A stretch of 23,298 nt of DNA. It comes from Amoebophrya sp. AT5.2. Its lineage: Eukaryota; Sar; Dinophyceae; Syndiniales; Amoebophryaceae. Location of the stretch: NCBI GenBank assembly GCA_005223375.1, contig RXOD01004375.1, positions 1 to 23,298 of the forward strand. Reading direction: 5' to 3'. The notes beneath the pieces were generated by a model, which did no database searches, had not been told where the DNA came from, and saw only the letters and a program-made list of their open reading frames with translations. Position numbers and translations under genes: made by a program. Positions 1 through 7,757 of the stretch are shown here, piece after piece. Every line of letters starts with the position of its first letter. Within the stretch, counting starts at the first letter, position 1.

Positions 1-2
1 AG

Positions 3-365
3 GGGGCCAAGTGTCCGGAGGTAGAAGTGAGGGACGGCCTCTTGTGCTCCTTCTCCATGCGTGCGCGGTTTCGGTCCCTTGTGATACCCGCGCCCTCTCT
101 CGTCGCTTGTCTAGGGCGGGGCTGCTCCGGCAGATGCCAAGTCTACGGCTTTCCATGTATCTACTGCGACGGCGACCCCGGACCCCTGAAGCTGAACATG
201 CTGCGATGCATCGAAAGACTTGGGATGCCTCAGCTAAATACAAATGCACAGAAATACCAGTGGGCGTACACAGCGAATTGTATATGGTTTTGGTTGGACT
301 GGGACTGCCTAATTTCGCAAAGCGCCACTCCTGTCACTGTGTATCAATCTATCATCACGTCTTGA
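3..365 (+). CDS. Possible 3' end of an upstream gene (Cys-containing, partial)
   Basis: One frame is open from the window edge to a TGA at 363-365 and reads like real protein in its first 75 codons. It has a C-x6-C-x2-C cluster (QVYGFPCIYC) followed by GDPGPLKLNMLRCIERLGM, and an earlier pair of cysteines near KCPEV and LLCSF. I do not recognise a family. A second frame is open over the same stretch (11-418), so the frame choice rests only on the look of the residues. After about position 240 the translation becomes poor, so the true end may be an unseen splice site or lie earlier. A short intron around 59-130 (GT near 59, AG near 114 or 133) is also possible. Confidence 0.3.
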   Translation, partial: GAKCPEVEVRDGLLCSFSMRARFRSLVIPAPSLVACLGRGCSGRCQVYGFPCIYCDGDPGPLKLNMLRCIERLGMPQLNTNAQKYQWAYTANCIWFWLDWDCLISQSATPVTVYQSIITS

Positions 366-471
366 GCGCGCAAATACAGATAGATACAGACTTCCTCTCC
401 AGCGAGCTTTTCATCTGAAATCTTTCAAGCCTAAACTTTTTCTATAGTTTTTTTTTCCGCATTTTTTCCCC

Positions 472-3400
472 ATGGCGCCGGTGCCTTTCGGAGGACCTCG
501 CTGCGTGGCTTCCGCATCGCGAGGCCCGCATCGACCCGCAGCGCTCCGGATGCTAGTGCTACTTTCCGGCTTGGCCAGGAGCAGCACCGCAGCAGTCCCC
601 GGCGTAGCCGCGACAACAGCTGCAAGCGGCGGCGCAACTGGTGGTACTTCAGGAGAGGAGGGTGATTTTTTCGCTACTGGTTCTGACGATGATGCACCAA
701 TTGCCACGTTGGGCGGTAGTAGTAGCAGTCGACAGGACCAGGAGAGCTGCGCAAGAGCCCGACTTGACTCAGATGAAGATGCAGATCTGGACGCGTGGAA
801 TCAACAAAACGGGGCGCGGATCGACGCAATCCTCCAGCTCGCGAACACAAATGAACTGCTCAGCCGGACCATCGCGGAGTTGCACAGCGCCAAAGGCGAG
901 GCGAACAGCGCCAAATGCGAGGCGAATCAGCTGCGCGCCGCGCTTGCCGCGCAGCTCGCGCTGCAAACGCAGGTTATGGGCATGGGCATAGGTGCAGTTG
1001 CGGGGAGCCATTGTGGTACAACTGATGTTCATCAACAGCAAGTGCAAGTGGGTCCCCCCTTGGCACCATTTTTTGCGTGGGCTACTACAGAAGCAGTTCC
1101 GCAGCTGTCTTTGGGGGCTCCATTCGACGCACAGAGGGAGCAACACGACGCCCGTAGCCAAACCGAGCTCGTTAAGTGGGTGCACAGCTTCGTCGCAGAG
1201 GCGGGGCGCGAGCTGGAGGAGGCGCGGCAGAATGCGGAAGCGTGTGTGAGCGACGAGCGCGAGGAACGGTTGCAGGAGCGCGAAGGGTTCCGGGCCGAAA
1301 AGGAGGCGCTTCTCCGGGAAATCGCGGAAGCCAAGAGGGCGGGAGAAGAGAGAAAGCAGGCCATTTTGGCGCCGGAATGGGAGGAGAAGAGGGCGCTGAA
1401 GGGAGAAGTAAAGGGGCTGCAGCGAAAGAACCAGGTCCTGGAAAATCGGGTGAAGGAGCGGGACGCACAACGGAAAAGTGCGGGAAAAATGTCGGGGCCC
1501 CCTGTGGCGGACACTGAAGTGGAAGCTGTTGGAGAGAGTGAGGTCGGTGAAAGCAAGGATGCGGAGCATTACAAAACGGTACTGCGCATCGCGAAAAGCG
1601 CAGTACTACGCTGTCAACAGAAAAGCGGTGCAAGTAGAGACATCGCCGCGTTGATGGGAGGCTGCGCTGAAGAAATGGTACTTATTTTAAATTTAAGTTT
1701 TAAGTAGTAAGTTATACGAAAGATGAAAGAATAGCGGTTGTCAGCACTACTTTTGTTCCTTACTGCCATTTGAATGCCAAAACAACCCGAAAATCGTTCA
1801 GGCGAGGTACGAGCGCGCGCTCGGGGACGCTCTGGCCGAGGCGCTTGAGCAGGCCGCTAGTGGCGCTACGCAGGAGGCCACCGTCTCCGGCACCGAAATG
1901 GAGCTTGCAGACGCCTTGACCGCGTTGCGGCTCGGCGACGACGACAGTGCTATGACGCCGGCGACGGGCTGCATGACGACGACGCAGGCCAGCTCAGCGA
2001 GTCCGCGTAGCACACACTCCAACGGCGCGAGGCGCTCAAGCACAATTTCGGAAGCTTCCTCCTGGTCTGACCTCCCACCGGTTTTGGCCCCGTGTCGATC
2101 TCCAACATGTGCCGGAGCCGACTCCCCTACGGTCGCCTGTCTCGGCGCTTCGGAAACCACACCCGCTTCGTCTGCGTCTGGCGAGCGGGTAGATGTGGCC
2201 GAGCATCTGCGTCTGCCTGGCACATGTTCTTGGCGTCTGCCCGGCAAAAATGCGGGCGAGAGCGACGGCGCCCAATCGGCGTCAGTGAAAAAGGGTTCTC
2301 CGAAGATCCAGTTGCAGCAGGCGCCAGAGCAGTTGCCGCTACTCAGCAAGACAAAGGGTCGTTCGGGGGCAGGGAACAAAGCGAAGGCGAGCGCGGCAAA
2401 GACTGCGGCAACGCTTGTGCAGCAGGACGTTGTAGAGAACAAGGAGTTTCTACTTGGCACCGAGAGCTGTACAGACGAGCTGCTGAAGCGCGCCGAGGAG
2501 GTACGCGCGGAACTGCAAAAGCGCGCCGAAGAAGTCCAGGGTTTGTCTGCGGCTTCCTCGACAGCGACGGCGCCGAAGAAGGGTGTAGTTCAAAACAGAG
2601 CTCCACAGACCGAGACCCGGGACGCCGACCAGGATATTCTTGACCAGGCGCTCCAAGCCGCCGATGCAGAACGCGAGGCACAAAAGGGGGAGAGCTGGGA
2701 GCGGTACACGCGCCGCGTTGCCGCGCGCTGCGTTTCTTCTTTGCAACGTTCCGCGAGGTCCGCGCCGACGCTGCTCGCACTGGTCTGTGCCGATGTGAAC
2801 CACGATTTCAGAACCGCCTGCGCCGCGTTCAAATCCCCGCGCGAAATGGTTGTCCCCTGGAATGCACTGACGAAAGCCCGCGCGGTCCGGTTCAACAACA
2901 TCTGCTTCGTCCTCGGCATCGGTGTCTGCTACACGAACTCTAATTTTGCGGAGATGGGATCACTCACCTTGCCCGGGCTCGGCAGCGCGCCGTGGGCGAC
3001 GGTGTTCAGTGTTTACGCCTTTACCTTTATCAACATGTTCTTCCTTTTCGAGGCGCAGCGCGCCGGCATGCCGGTGATTTCTTTCCTTACCTGGTTCATG
3101 GCGGGGGCGACCATCTACTTGAACCACGACGAGACGTTGGCAGTCGTGAAGGAACTCGCGAACTCAGTCGTGCACGAACATCAATTGGCGATGGAACTCG
3201 AAAACGAAGCGTATGATTCCACGGACGGCGGGGCCCTGAGCCGAGTCGAATTAGTCATGCAGCCGGCGCAAGTGGACGAGCACATCCGACACCAGCACCA
3301 TACGCTACGGCCGCCGTCGGGAATCACCATGTTTTCGCTGCTGGTTCTCAGCGGTTTGTGTTGCTACATGCCGGCTCCGGCCGTAGCTCCGGCGGCGGAA

Positions 3401-3610
3401 AGCGATCGCTCGCAGGCGGGCGATGCAGCAGAGCAGAGGGAAGGGTCGGGCGCACAAGATGAGCATGCGACTGCTGGTGATCACTTGCAGCTGGCGTCGG
3501 GAATCGAGAAACCTCCTTCGCCGGCTGCGAGCGCAGTGGCCAGTCCCAGTGGTGGTTCGGGGAATAGGAACGGCCGCCGGTCAGGGGCGGTGCGAAATAA
3601 ACGGAAATGA
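472..3610 (+). CDS. Coiled-coil protein with C-terminal multi-pass membrane region, two exons
   Basis: Family not recognised. Exon 1 is 472-1677 (402 codons) and exon 2 is 1802-3610, joined in phase 0 across a 124-bp intron for about 1003 residues. The join is supported because exon 2 is open for 32 codons upstream of its first ATG (1898), right back to an AG, and both sides are acidic helical sequence. Residues 27-45 (MLVLLSGLARSSTAAVPG) look like a weak signal peptide. An acidic low-complexity part follows, then coiled coil at about 112-160, including a near-tandem heptad pair (SAKGEAN / SAKCEAN). A second, highly charged coiled coil lies at about 235-335. Hydrophobic segments fall at about 767-782, 800-818, 823-842 and 910-926. 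The C-terminus is Arg/Lys-rich (NGRRSGAVRNKRK). I infer a membrane protein with a long coiled-coil domain, perhaps of the secretory system. The start is the first ATG after a T-rich stretch; an internal start at residue 27 would put the signal at the N-terminus. Confidence 0.72.
1678..1801 (+). other. Phase-0 intron of the coiled-coil membrane protein gene
   Basis: The intron begins GTACTTATTTTAAATT and ends AAAATCGTTCAG. It is much richer in A+T than the flanking exons and contains stops in the exon-1 frame soon after the donor (TAG at 1705). Removing it restores one open frame of about 1003 codons. Confidence 0.75.
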
Positions 3611-3920
3611 ACCAGACGGTGCGCAAATCTTGAGAGAGGTAGTGCGGGGCTTCTATCTTTAGAGTGCCAATGCCATGCATGGGCATGAGCATGATATCAT
3701 CAATGGGGAAGATTTTGATGCAGGGTAGAATCTAACGCGCGAAGAAGGTCAAAGGAACCGCCGGAAAATTAGCGAAACCAGGAACGCATTCGACGTAAGT
3801 ACTAAGTAGGCATGAAACATAGGGTGCAGCGCTTTGGGTCGGCCCATTGGAGCAATTTTGAGGAACAACACATTCGTCCGCCCATGAGGCCCTTTTTGAC
3901 CCACGCTAGTGCAGCGCTCG

Positions 3921-4057
3921 CCGGATGGAGGTACACGCTTGCTTCAAAAAGATGCAAAATGATGCGAAATGCAGTTCAGCTTCAGAACCAGCGGAATGCA
4001 AAAATACTTATTTTCGTGTCGAGTTGCTGCAGCTGGCGGTGGTCGGGGTCGCTATCA
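3921..4057 (+). repeat. Diverged direct repeat, copy 1
   Basis: Copy 1 runs from CCGGATGGAGGTA to GTCGCTATCA. Its best-matching core is at about 3938-4007: GATGCAAAATGATGCGAAAT, then a TTCAGAACC and GGAATGCAAAAAT block. The same order of blocks recurs at 4200-4323. The period is about 270-280 bp and several indels separate the copies. Confidence 0.5.
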
Positions 4058-4199
4058 CTCGCGAAGCTTCGGCGCCAACAATAATTAAGAGAATGTTCCT
4101 CGGCAGGGCTAGGGGTCTCCTTGCTCGAACTCAACAAACCGCTTCGTCTCTGGGTTCAGTGAGGACTTAGCGACGACCGCTGTTTTGGTAGAATGCCAA

Positions 4200-4323
4200 C
4201 CGGATGCGGGATTCAGATAAGTATGTCGGCGTAAACTTGTGCCTCGAAATAATGCAAGATGATGCAAAATACGGCTCAGAACCGGAATGCAAAAATGTTT
4301 TAGCGTCCAGGCAGTCGCTATCA
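4200..4323 (+). repeat. Diverged direct repeat, copy 2
   Basis: Copy 2 starts CCGGATGCGGGATT and shares the core AATGCAAGATGATGCAAAAT, CTCAGAACCGGAATGCAAAA and the end block GTCGCTATCA with 3921-4057. Family unknown. It could be an old tandem duplication of intergenic DNA or remains of a dispersed repeat. Confidence 0.5.
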
Positions 4324-4550
4324 TACCCAAATGCATGGGGCGGTTTTGTCTGTGCGTTCGGTACTCAATTTGGATCGCTGGATCATCGTGGCGCGCCAAT
4401 CACCTGTCACCCCCCCCCGAAAGCAAGCAGCGACCCGGCGACTACAGTACTCTAACATTGTACGTGGAAAAGGAAATCGAAATTGGTACTTCGATTATCG
4501 TCCAGCAAATATCGACGTAAGCAGGTTCGTTCAGGTCCTCAGCAGAAGTG

Positions 4551-6491
4551 ATGTCTAGTACAGATCGGAACGACGAAGCGATCGGAACGCTGCGCATCGC
4601 GACCGGTGTGAATAAGAACAATGTGGCTCGCTCGATCCTCTCCGAAGGCCAGCGCGAGGTGGTGGACTTCGTGCGAAGTTGCGTCGAGCTGCTGCTCGAG
4701 GACGAGGTCGACGTGGTGATTTTGAAGGAGCTGTTGAAGTTCGAGCACGCCCTGCCGGAAGACGTGCTGGCCGAGCGGCTAAAGCTGGACAAGAAGCTGC
4801 TGCGCGCCCGGATCCGGATATTTCCGCAGGGAGTGGTGTCCGAGGATCTGGTGGGAGGGAGCTCGTCCTCCAGCAGCGCCGGAGGGGGTCTTGCTAGCGC
4901 GGGCAACGGCGCGGGCACCGATTGGGTAGCCGCACGGATGGGGGTGACTTCGGCGGCCGGGAAAGGCGCGGGTGCGTCCGGTGGGGCCGCGGCCGGTGCC
5001 GAGTCGTCGTATTTCCGCATCGCGCCAGAGATCGGGCATGTGTTTGGGGCGAAGCTCAAGGGAATGGTCGATTCTCTGCTCGCGGAGGAGAGGAGAAAAG
5101 GCATCCTCGCGCCCGGGGTCCTCGCGTCGCAGTCGCCGGAGGCGCAAATCGCGCGAAAGCTGCAGGAGCGTCTGGACAGAATTAACGCAGCGATTCCCGC
5201 GGGAAAAACAGGCGCAGCGACAGCGAGCGGCGCGGTCGCGCTCAGCGGGGGGAAGACGAATACTTCTAAGGGAAACAATATCAAAGGGCTGAGCTCCTCC
5301 ACTGCCGGAAACAAGGGGAAACAGGCGCAAGCCCCCTTACTGCAACCCCATACCGTAACCATGCAGTACCGCTGCGCGTCGGGGGTGTGTCCGGCCACCT
5401 ATCGCGAGATCGACATGATCAAATACCTCTCCGCCGACGGCACCGGCTTCACCTGCCCCAAGTGCAAGAAGCACCCGCTCACGCTGCTCGCCAGCGCGCG
5501 CGTGGAAACCACCGCGGAGCTAGACGGCGAAGAGGTAAACCTGCTGAACGCTGCCGACGTTGCCGCCATGGCGAACCTGAACAGAGGGGGTACTCTGGTA
5601 GGAACGGCAGCAGGTGCAGGTGCTGTCACCTCCGCCACCGGTGGTCGGTCGACGGGACCTGGATCCGCAGCAAGAAGGGAATTGTCGAAGCTGGAGGTGT
5701 TCGATCGGCTCTGCGGTTCTCTGTTCGCTCGTTACGCAGAGCGTCTGCGGGGGGTGTCGCTGCCGTTGCTGCCACTGCGCGATCCGTTCGAGCGGAAGAC
5801 AGCGGCGAGCGTAGTCGCGGTGACAGCGGAAACAAGCAAGACCGCGGGAAACAGTACCATGTCGAAGAAGTCCAAGTCGGCGATGGTAATGCCGAGTGCG
5901 GATTCGCTGGAGCAGCCCTATTTCTTGCGGCCCGAGGGAGTGCGAAACAGAGATCCTGGGCAAGAGGACGGCGTCGAAGAGGACGCGACTCTTGGCAGCT
6001 TTCGGGCGAAAGCGCGGGCGCGAGCGGCTGGCAAGGCGGGGGGCGGGGGAACTCAGGATGACGATCAGGACATGCAGCTGGGCGCAGACGCGGAAGACGA
6101 GTACGCAGGCCCGGTCGACAATGCCATGCGGGAGCGGAATCGGGGGCTGCTGCAGCGGGCGCGGCGACTAATGAAAAAGCAAGGAAGTAGGCAGGAGGGA
6201 GTGATCAAGTCCGGCGCGACGCACCAAGCAGAGGCTCGCAAGCGGCGCATCTACGAAATTCTCGACGGCGGCGAGGGCGGGAAAGAGTTTTGTACGTACG
6301 GCACAGCTCCATCAGATCGACAGGACGGCGGCGGTGGGGACGAGAGTCATGAGAGGAAGAAGGTTGCAATACGATACTTGACGCCGAAAATTCTTGCGGA
6401 GATGAATGACGAGCAGTACGCAGACTACTTCCGAAAAGCAGACGAAGCGCTAGCTCTCGAATTTGGCGACCTGTATAGGGGGCGCTTTTGA
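4551..6491 (+). CDS. GTF2E1: Transcription initiation factor IIE subunit alpha (TFIIE alpha)
   Basis: TFIIE alpha joins the RNA polymerase II preinitiation complex in the nucleus, where it helps recruit and regulate TFIIH. Residues about 34-95 match the TFIIE alpha winged helix: VVDFVRSCVELLLEDEVDVV, then LPEDVLAERLKLDKKLLRARI. The part that usually follows directly (YFRIAPEIGHVF and the helix LKGMVDSLLAEERR) begins only at about residue 154, after a Ser/Gly/Ala-rich insertion at about 101-152. A zinc ribbon lies at 275-305, with Cys275-x4-Cys280 and Cys302-x2-Cys305; the first pair is wider than the usual C-x2-C. Further on are low-complexity stretches, an acidic patch (DDDQDMQLGADAEDEYAG) and a C-terminal helical end (LTPKILAEMNDEQYADYFRK). 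At 646 residues it is longer than the human protein (439). The start is ATG 4551; GTG precedes it. No intron is needed. The identification rests on the ordered winged helix plus zinc ribbon. Confidence 0.82.
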   Translation: MSSTDRNDEAIGTLRIATGVNKNNVARSILSEGQREVVDFVRSCVELLLEDEVDVVILKELLKFEHALPEDVLAERLKLDKKLLRARIRIFPQGVVSEDLVGGSSSSSSAGGGLASAGNGAGTDWVAARMGVTSAAGKGAGASGGAAAGAESSYFRIAPEIGHVFGAKLKGMVDSLLAEERRKGILAPGVLASQSPEAQIARKLQERLDRINAAIPAGKTGAATASGAVALSGGKTNTSKGNNIKGLSSSTAGNKGKQAQAPLLQPHTVTMQYRCASGVCPATYREIDMIKYLSADGTGFTCPKCKKHPLTLLASARVETTAELDGEEVNLLNAADVAAMANLNRGGTLVGTAAGAGAVTSATGGRSTGPGSAARRELSKLEVFDRLCGSLFARYAERLRGVSLPLLPLRDPFERKTAASVVAVTAETSKTAGNSTMSKKSKSAMVMPSADSLEQPYFLRPEGVRNRDPGQEDGVEEDATLGSFRAKARARAAGKAGGGGTQDDDQDMQLGADAEDEYAGPVDNAMRERNRGLLQRARRLMKKQGSRQEGVIKSGATHQAEARKRRIYEILDGGEGGKEFCTYGTAPSDRQDGGGGDESHERKKVAIRYLTPKILAEMNDEQYADYFRKADEALALEFGDLYRGRF

Positions 6492-6500
6492 CAGGTCGCC
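6465..6500 (+). other. Perfect 10-bp stem-loop across the TFIIE alpha stop codon
   Basis: GGCGACCTGT (6465-6474) and ACAGGTCGCC (6491-6500) are exact inverted copies with a 16-nt loop. The right arm begins on the last base of the TGA stop (6489-6491), and CACCTTTTTTA follows directly. Hairpin plus T-run looks like a 3'-end processing or termination signal, but in a nuclear gene this is only inference. Confidence 0.6.
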
Positions 6501-7757
6501 ACCTTTTTTACAGGCCGCTGCCGCACTTTCGGTGTCGTGGCATAGCTTCCGCCGGCCGCCTTTCCGCCGTTGATCTTATGGCCTCTTGGAGGCGCGAAAG
6601 TACGAATCGCCCCGGATTTAAGTGTTATCAACAGGCGGAGATTCTTCTGAGCGGGAGCAGGACACATCTGGCAATGGCTACAACAATTTTCTCGGGCGGC
6701 CCCTTGATCGAGGACACCAAAATGATTGACAATCAATGGATCAGCACCTGAAGGACTTTCCCATGGAGCGCATGGGTCCGTGATTCATTAATTTTTTTCG
6801 AGATCTCGGCTGCTCCGTATAGATTCTTGGTGGTACCTGCGCGATATCAGAGGCGCTGCCTCTCGAATTTGGCGACCTGAGGGCGCTTTTGATTCGTTTG
6901 AAATGTTCTTCCCGTGACTTCGCGCGCGTGACTTTGCGCGAATCGCATCTGTGCCTCGGTGTCGGTTTTCTTCTGTAATGGGACCGATTGTTCTGAATCT
7001 GATACTGATTCTGAAGATTAAGATGAACAACGAGACGTGGAGTGTCGAAAGCAGCCCATTTTTAGCAAAACGACTTAAAAAAATTCGGCTTCGGACAAGA
7101 AATAAACGTGGATGTCACGCGGCTGCCTCAAAAACAAACACGCTACGCTTACGTACCAACCTCCAACATTCTGCTTGATCAGGGGCCCCTGTGTACCAAA
7201 GCGACCCCCCTGTGTAAGTGTATGTGTAACCAAAGACATTTACATACGCGCTCCATGGTCGGCTGTCCGTAATTTTGAAAAGCAAGTTTTCTGACGTGCG
7301 GTGTTGAAAAAGTCGATTTATTTTCCATAAAAATGTCACCCAAGGAGCATAGAAAGGCATTTTTTTGTTCACGCACTGACATCAACGGGCGACACGGAAG
7401 TTTACCTGACTTCTCCCCCGTTCCGTGTAACAAAGCTTAAAACTACATTTCAATGCATCGGCATTGCATGTTCTGATGCAGTTCTCGTCTTGATTTAGAA
7501 CCCGTCCGAGTTCTATACAAGCTCAGTGATGCAGCTGCAGGAGCTTGTAGTAAGACGCACACGCTCGCAGAGGACCACACACCTGCATCGATTCATTGCA
7601 TGAGAAATTTGGATTTCTCCACTAGTATCGGCATGAGCTTTATCAGGAATTAAGTACTACGCACTAAAGTAAGTAAGTAAGGATAAGGAACCACGCAGGG
7701 CCAGGGTAGTAATCCTAATCGCGATCATCAATGTAAGTACTACATGTAGCGAAAGCG
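6492..7757. other. Non-coding stretch of about 1.27 kb between TFIIE alpha and the next gene
   Basis: No convincing gene. It holds a short copy of the TFIIE alpha 3' end at 6860-6892, a 12-bp perfect palindrome CAGGGGCCCCTG at 7180-7191, a nearby CCCTGTGTA direct repeat (7188 and 7209 regions), and TAAGTAAGTAAGG at about 7669. Base composition is clearly more A+T-rich than the flanking exons. The promoter and 5' UTR of the gene at 7758 must lie at the right end; stops precede its ATG in frame (TAA at 7734). Confidence 0.5.
6860..6892 (+). repeat. Copy of the TFIIE alpha 3' end
   Basis: CTCTCGAATTTGGCGACCTG (6860-6879) is identical to 6454-6473 inside TFIIE alpha. After a 5-nt difference, GGGCGCTTTTGA including the stop codon matches again up to 6892. 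It is a displaced fragment about 400 bp downstream of its source, too short to be a pseudogene in any useful sense. Confidence 0.75.

Larger units (their letters stand above)
3611..4550. other. Non-coding stretch between the coiled-coil gene and TFIIE alpha
   Basis: Several short open frames overlap here on both strands but none looks like protein. The stretch holds a diverged direct repeat (listed separately), a purine/pyrimidine shift near 4410 (a run of C followed by GAAAGCAAGCAGCG), and just before the TFIIE alpha start a pyrimidine-rich TTCGTTCAGGTCCTCAG. The last could be a 3' splice site, cis or trans, for a 5' leader. It presumably contains the 3' end of one gene and the promoter of the next; I see no TATA box I would trust. 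Confidence 0.5.

Noticed and set aside
2810..2840. GTTCAAATCC, like a tRNA T-loop
   Set aside because: It lies inside the coding frame of the coiled-coil membrane gene and no acceptor or anticodon stems surround it.
4442..5398. 318-codon open frame on the - strand over the TFIIE alpha start
   Set aside because: It overlaps the clearly identified winged-helix and insertion region of TFIIE alpha and is Ser/Ala/Pro-rich as expected for an antisense shadow of GC-rich coding DNA.
6465..6515. Bacterial-type intrinsic terminator at the TFIIE alpha end
   Set aside because: Hairpin plus T-run is real, but the gene is eukaryotic nuclear, so rho-independent termination does not apply; kept as an unexplained hairpin.
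7179..7433. Short - strand frames around the GGGGCCCC palindrome
   Set aside because: Under 90 codons, overlapping in several frames, AT-rich non-coding composition.
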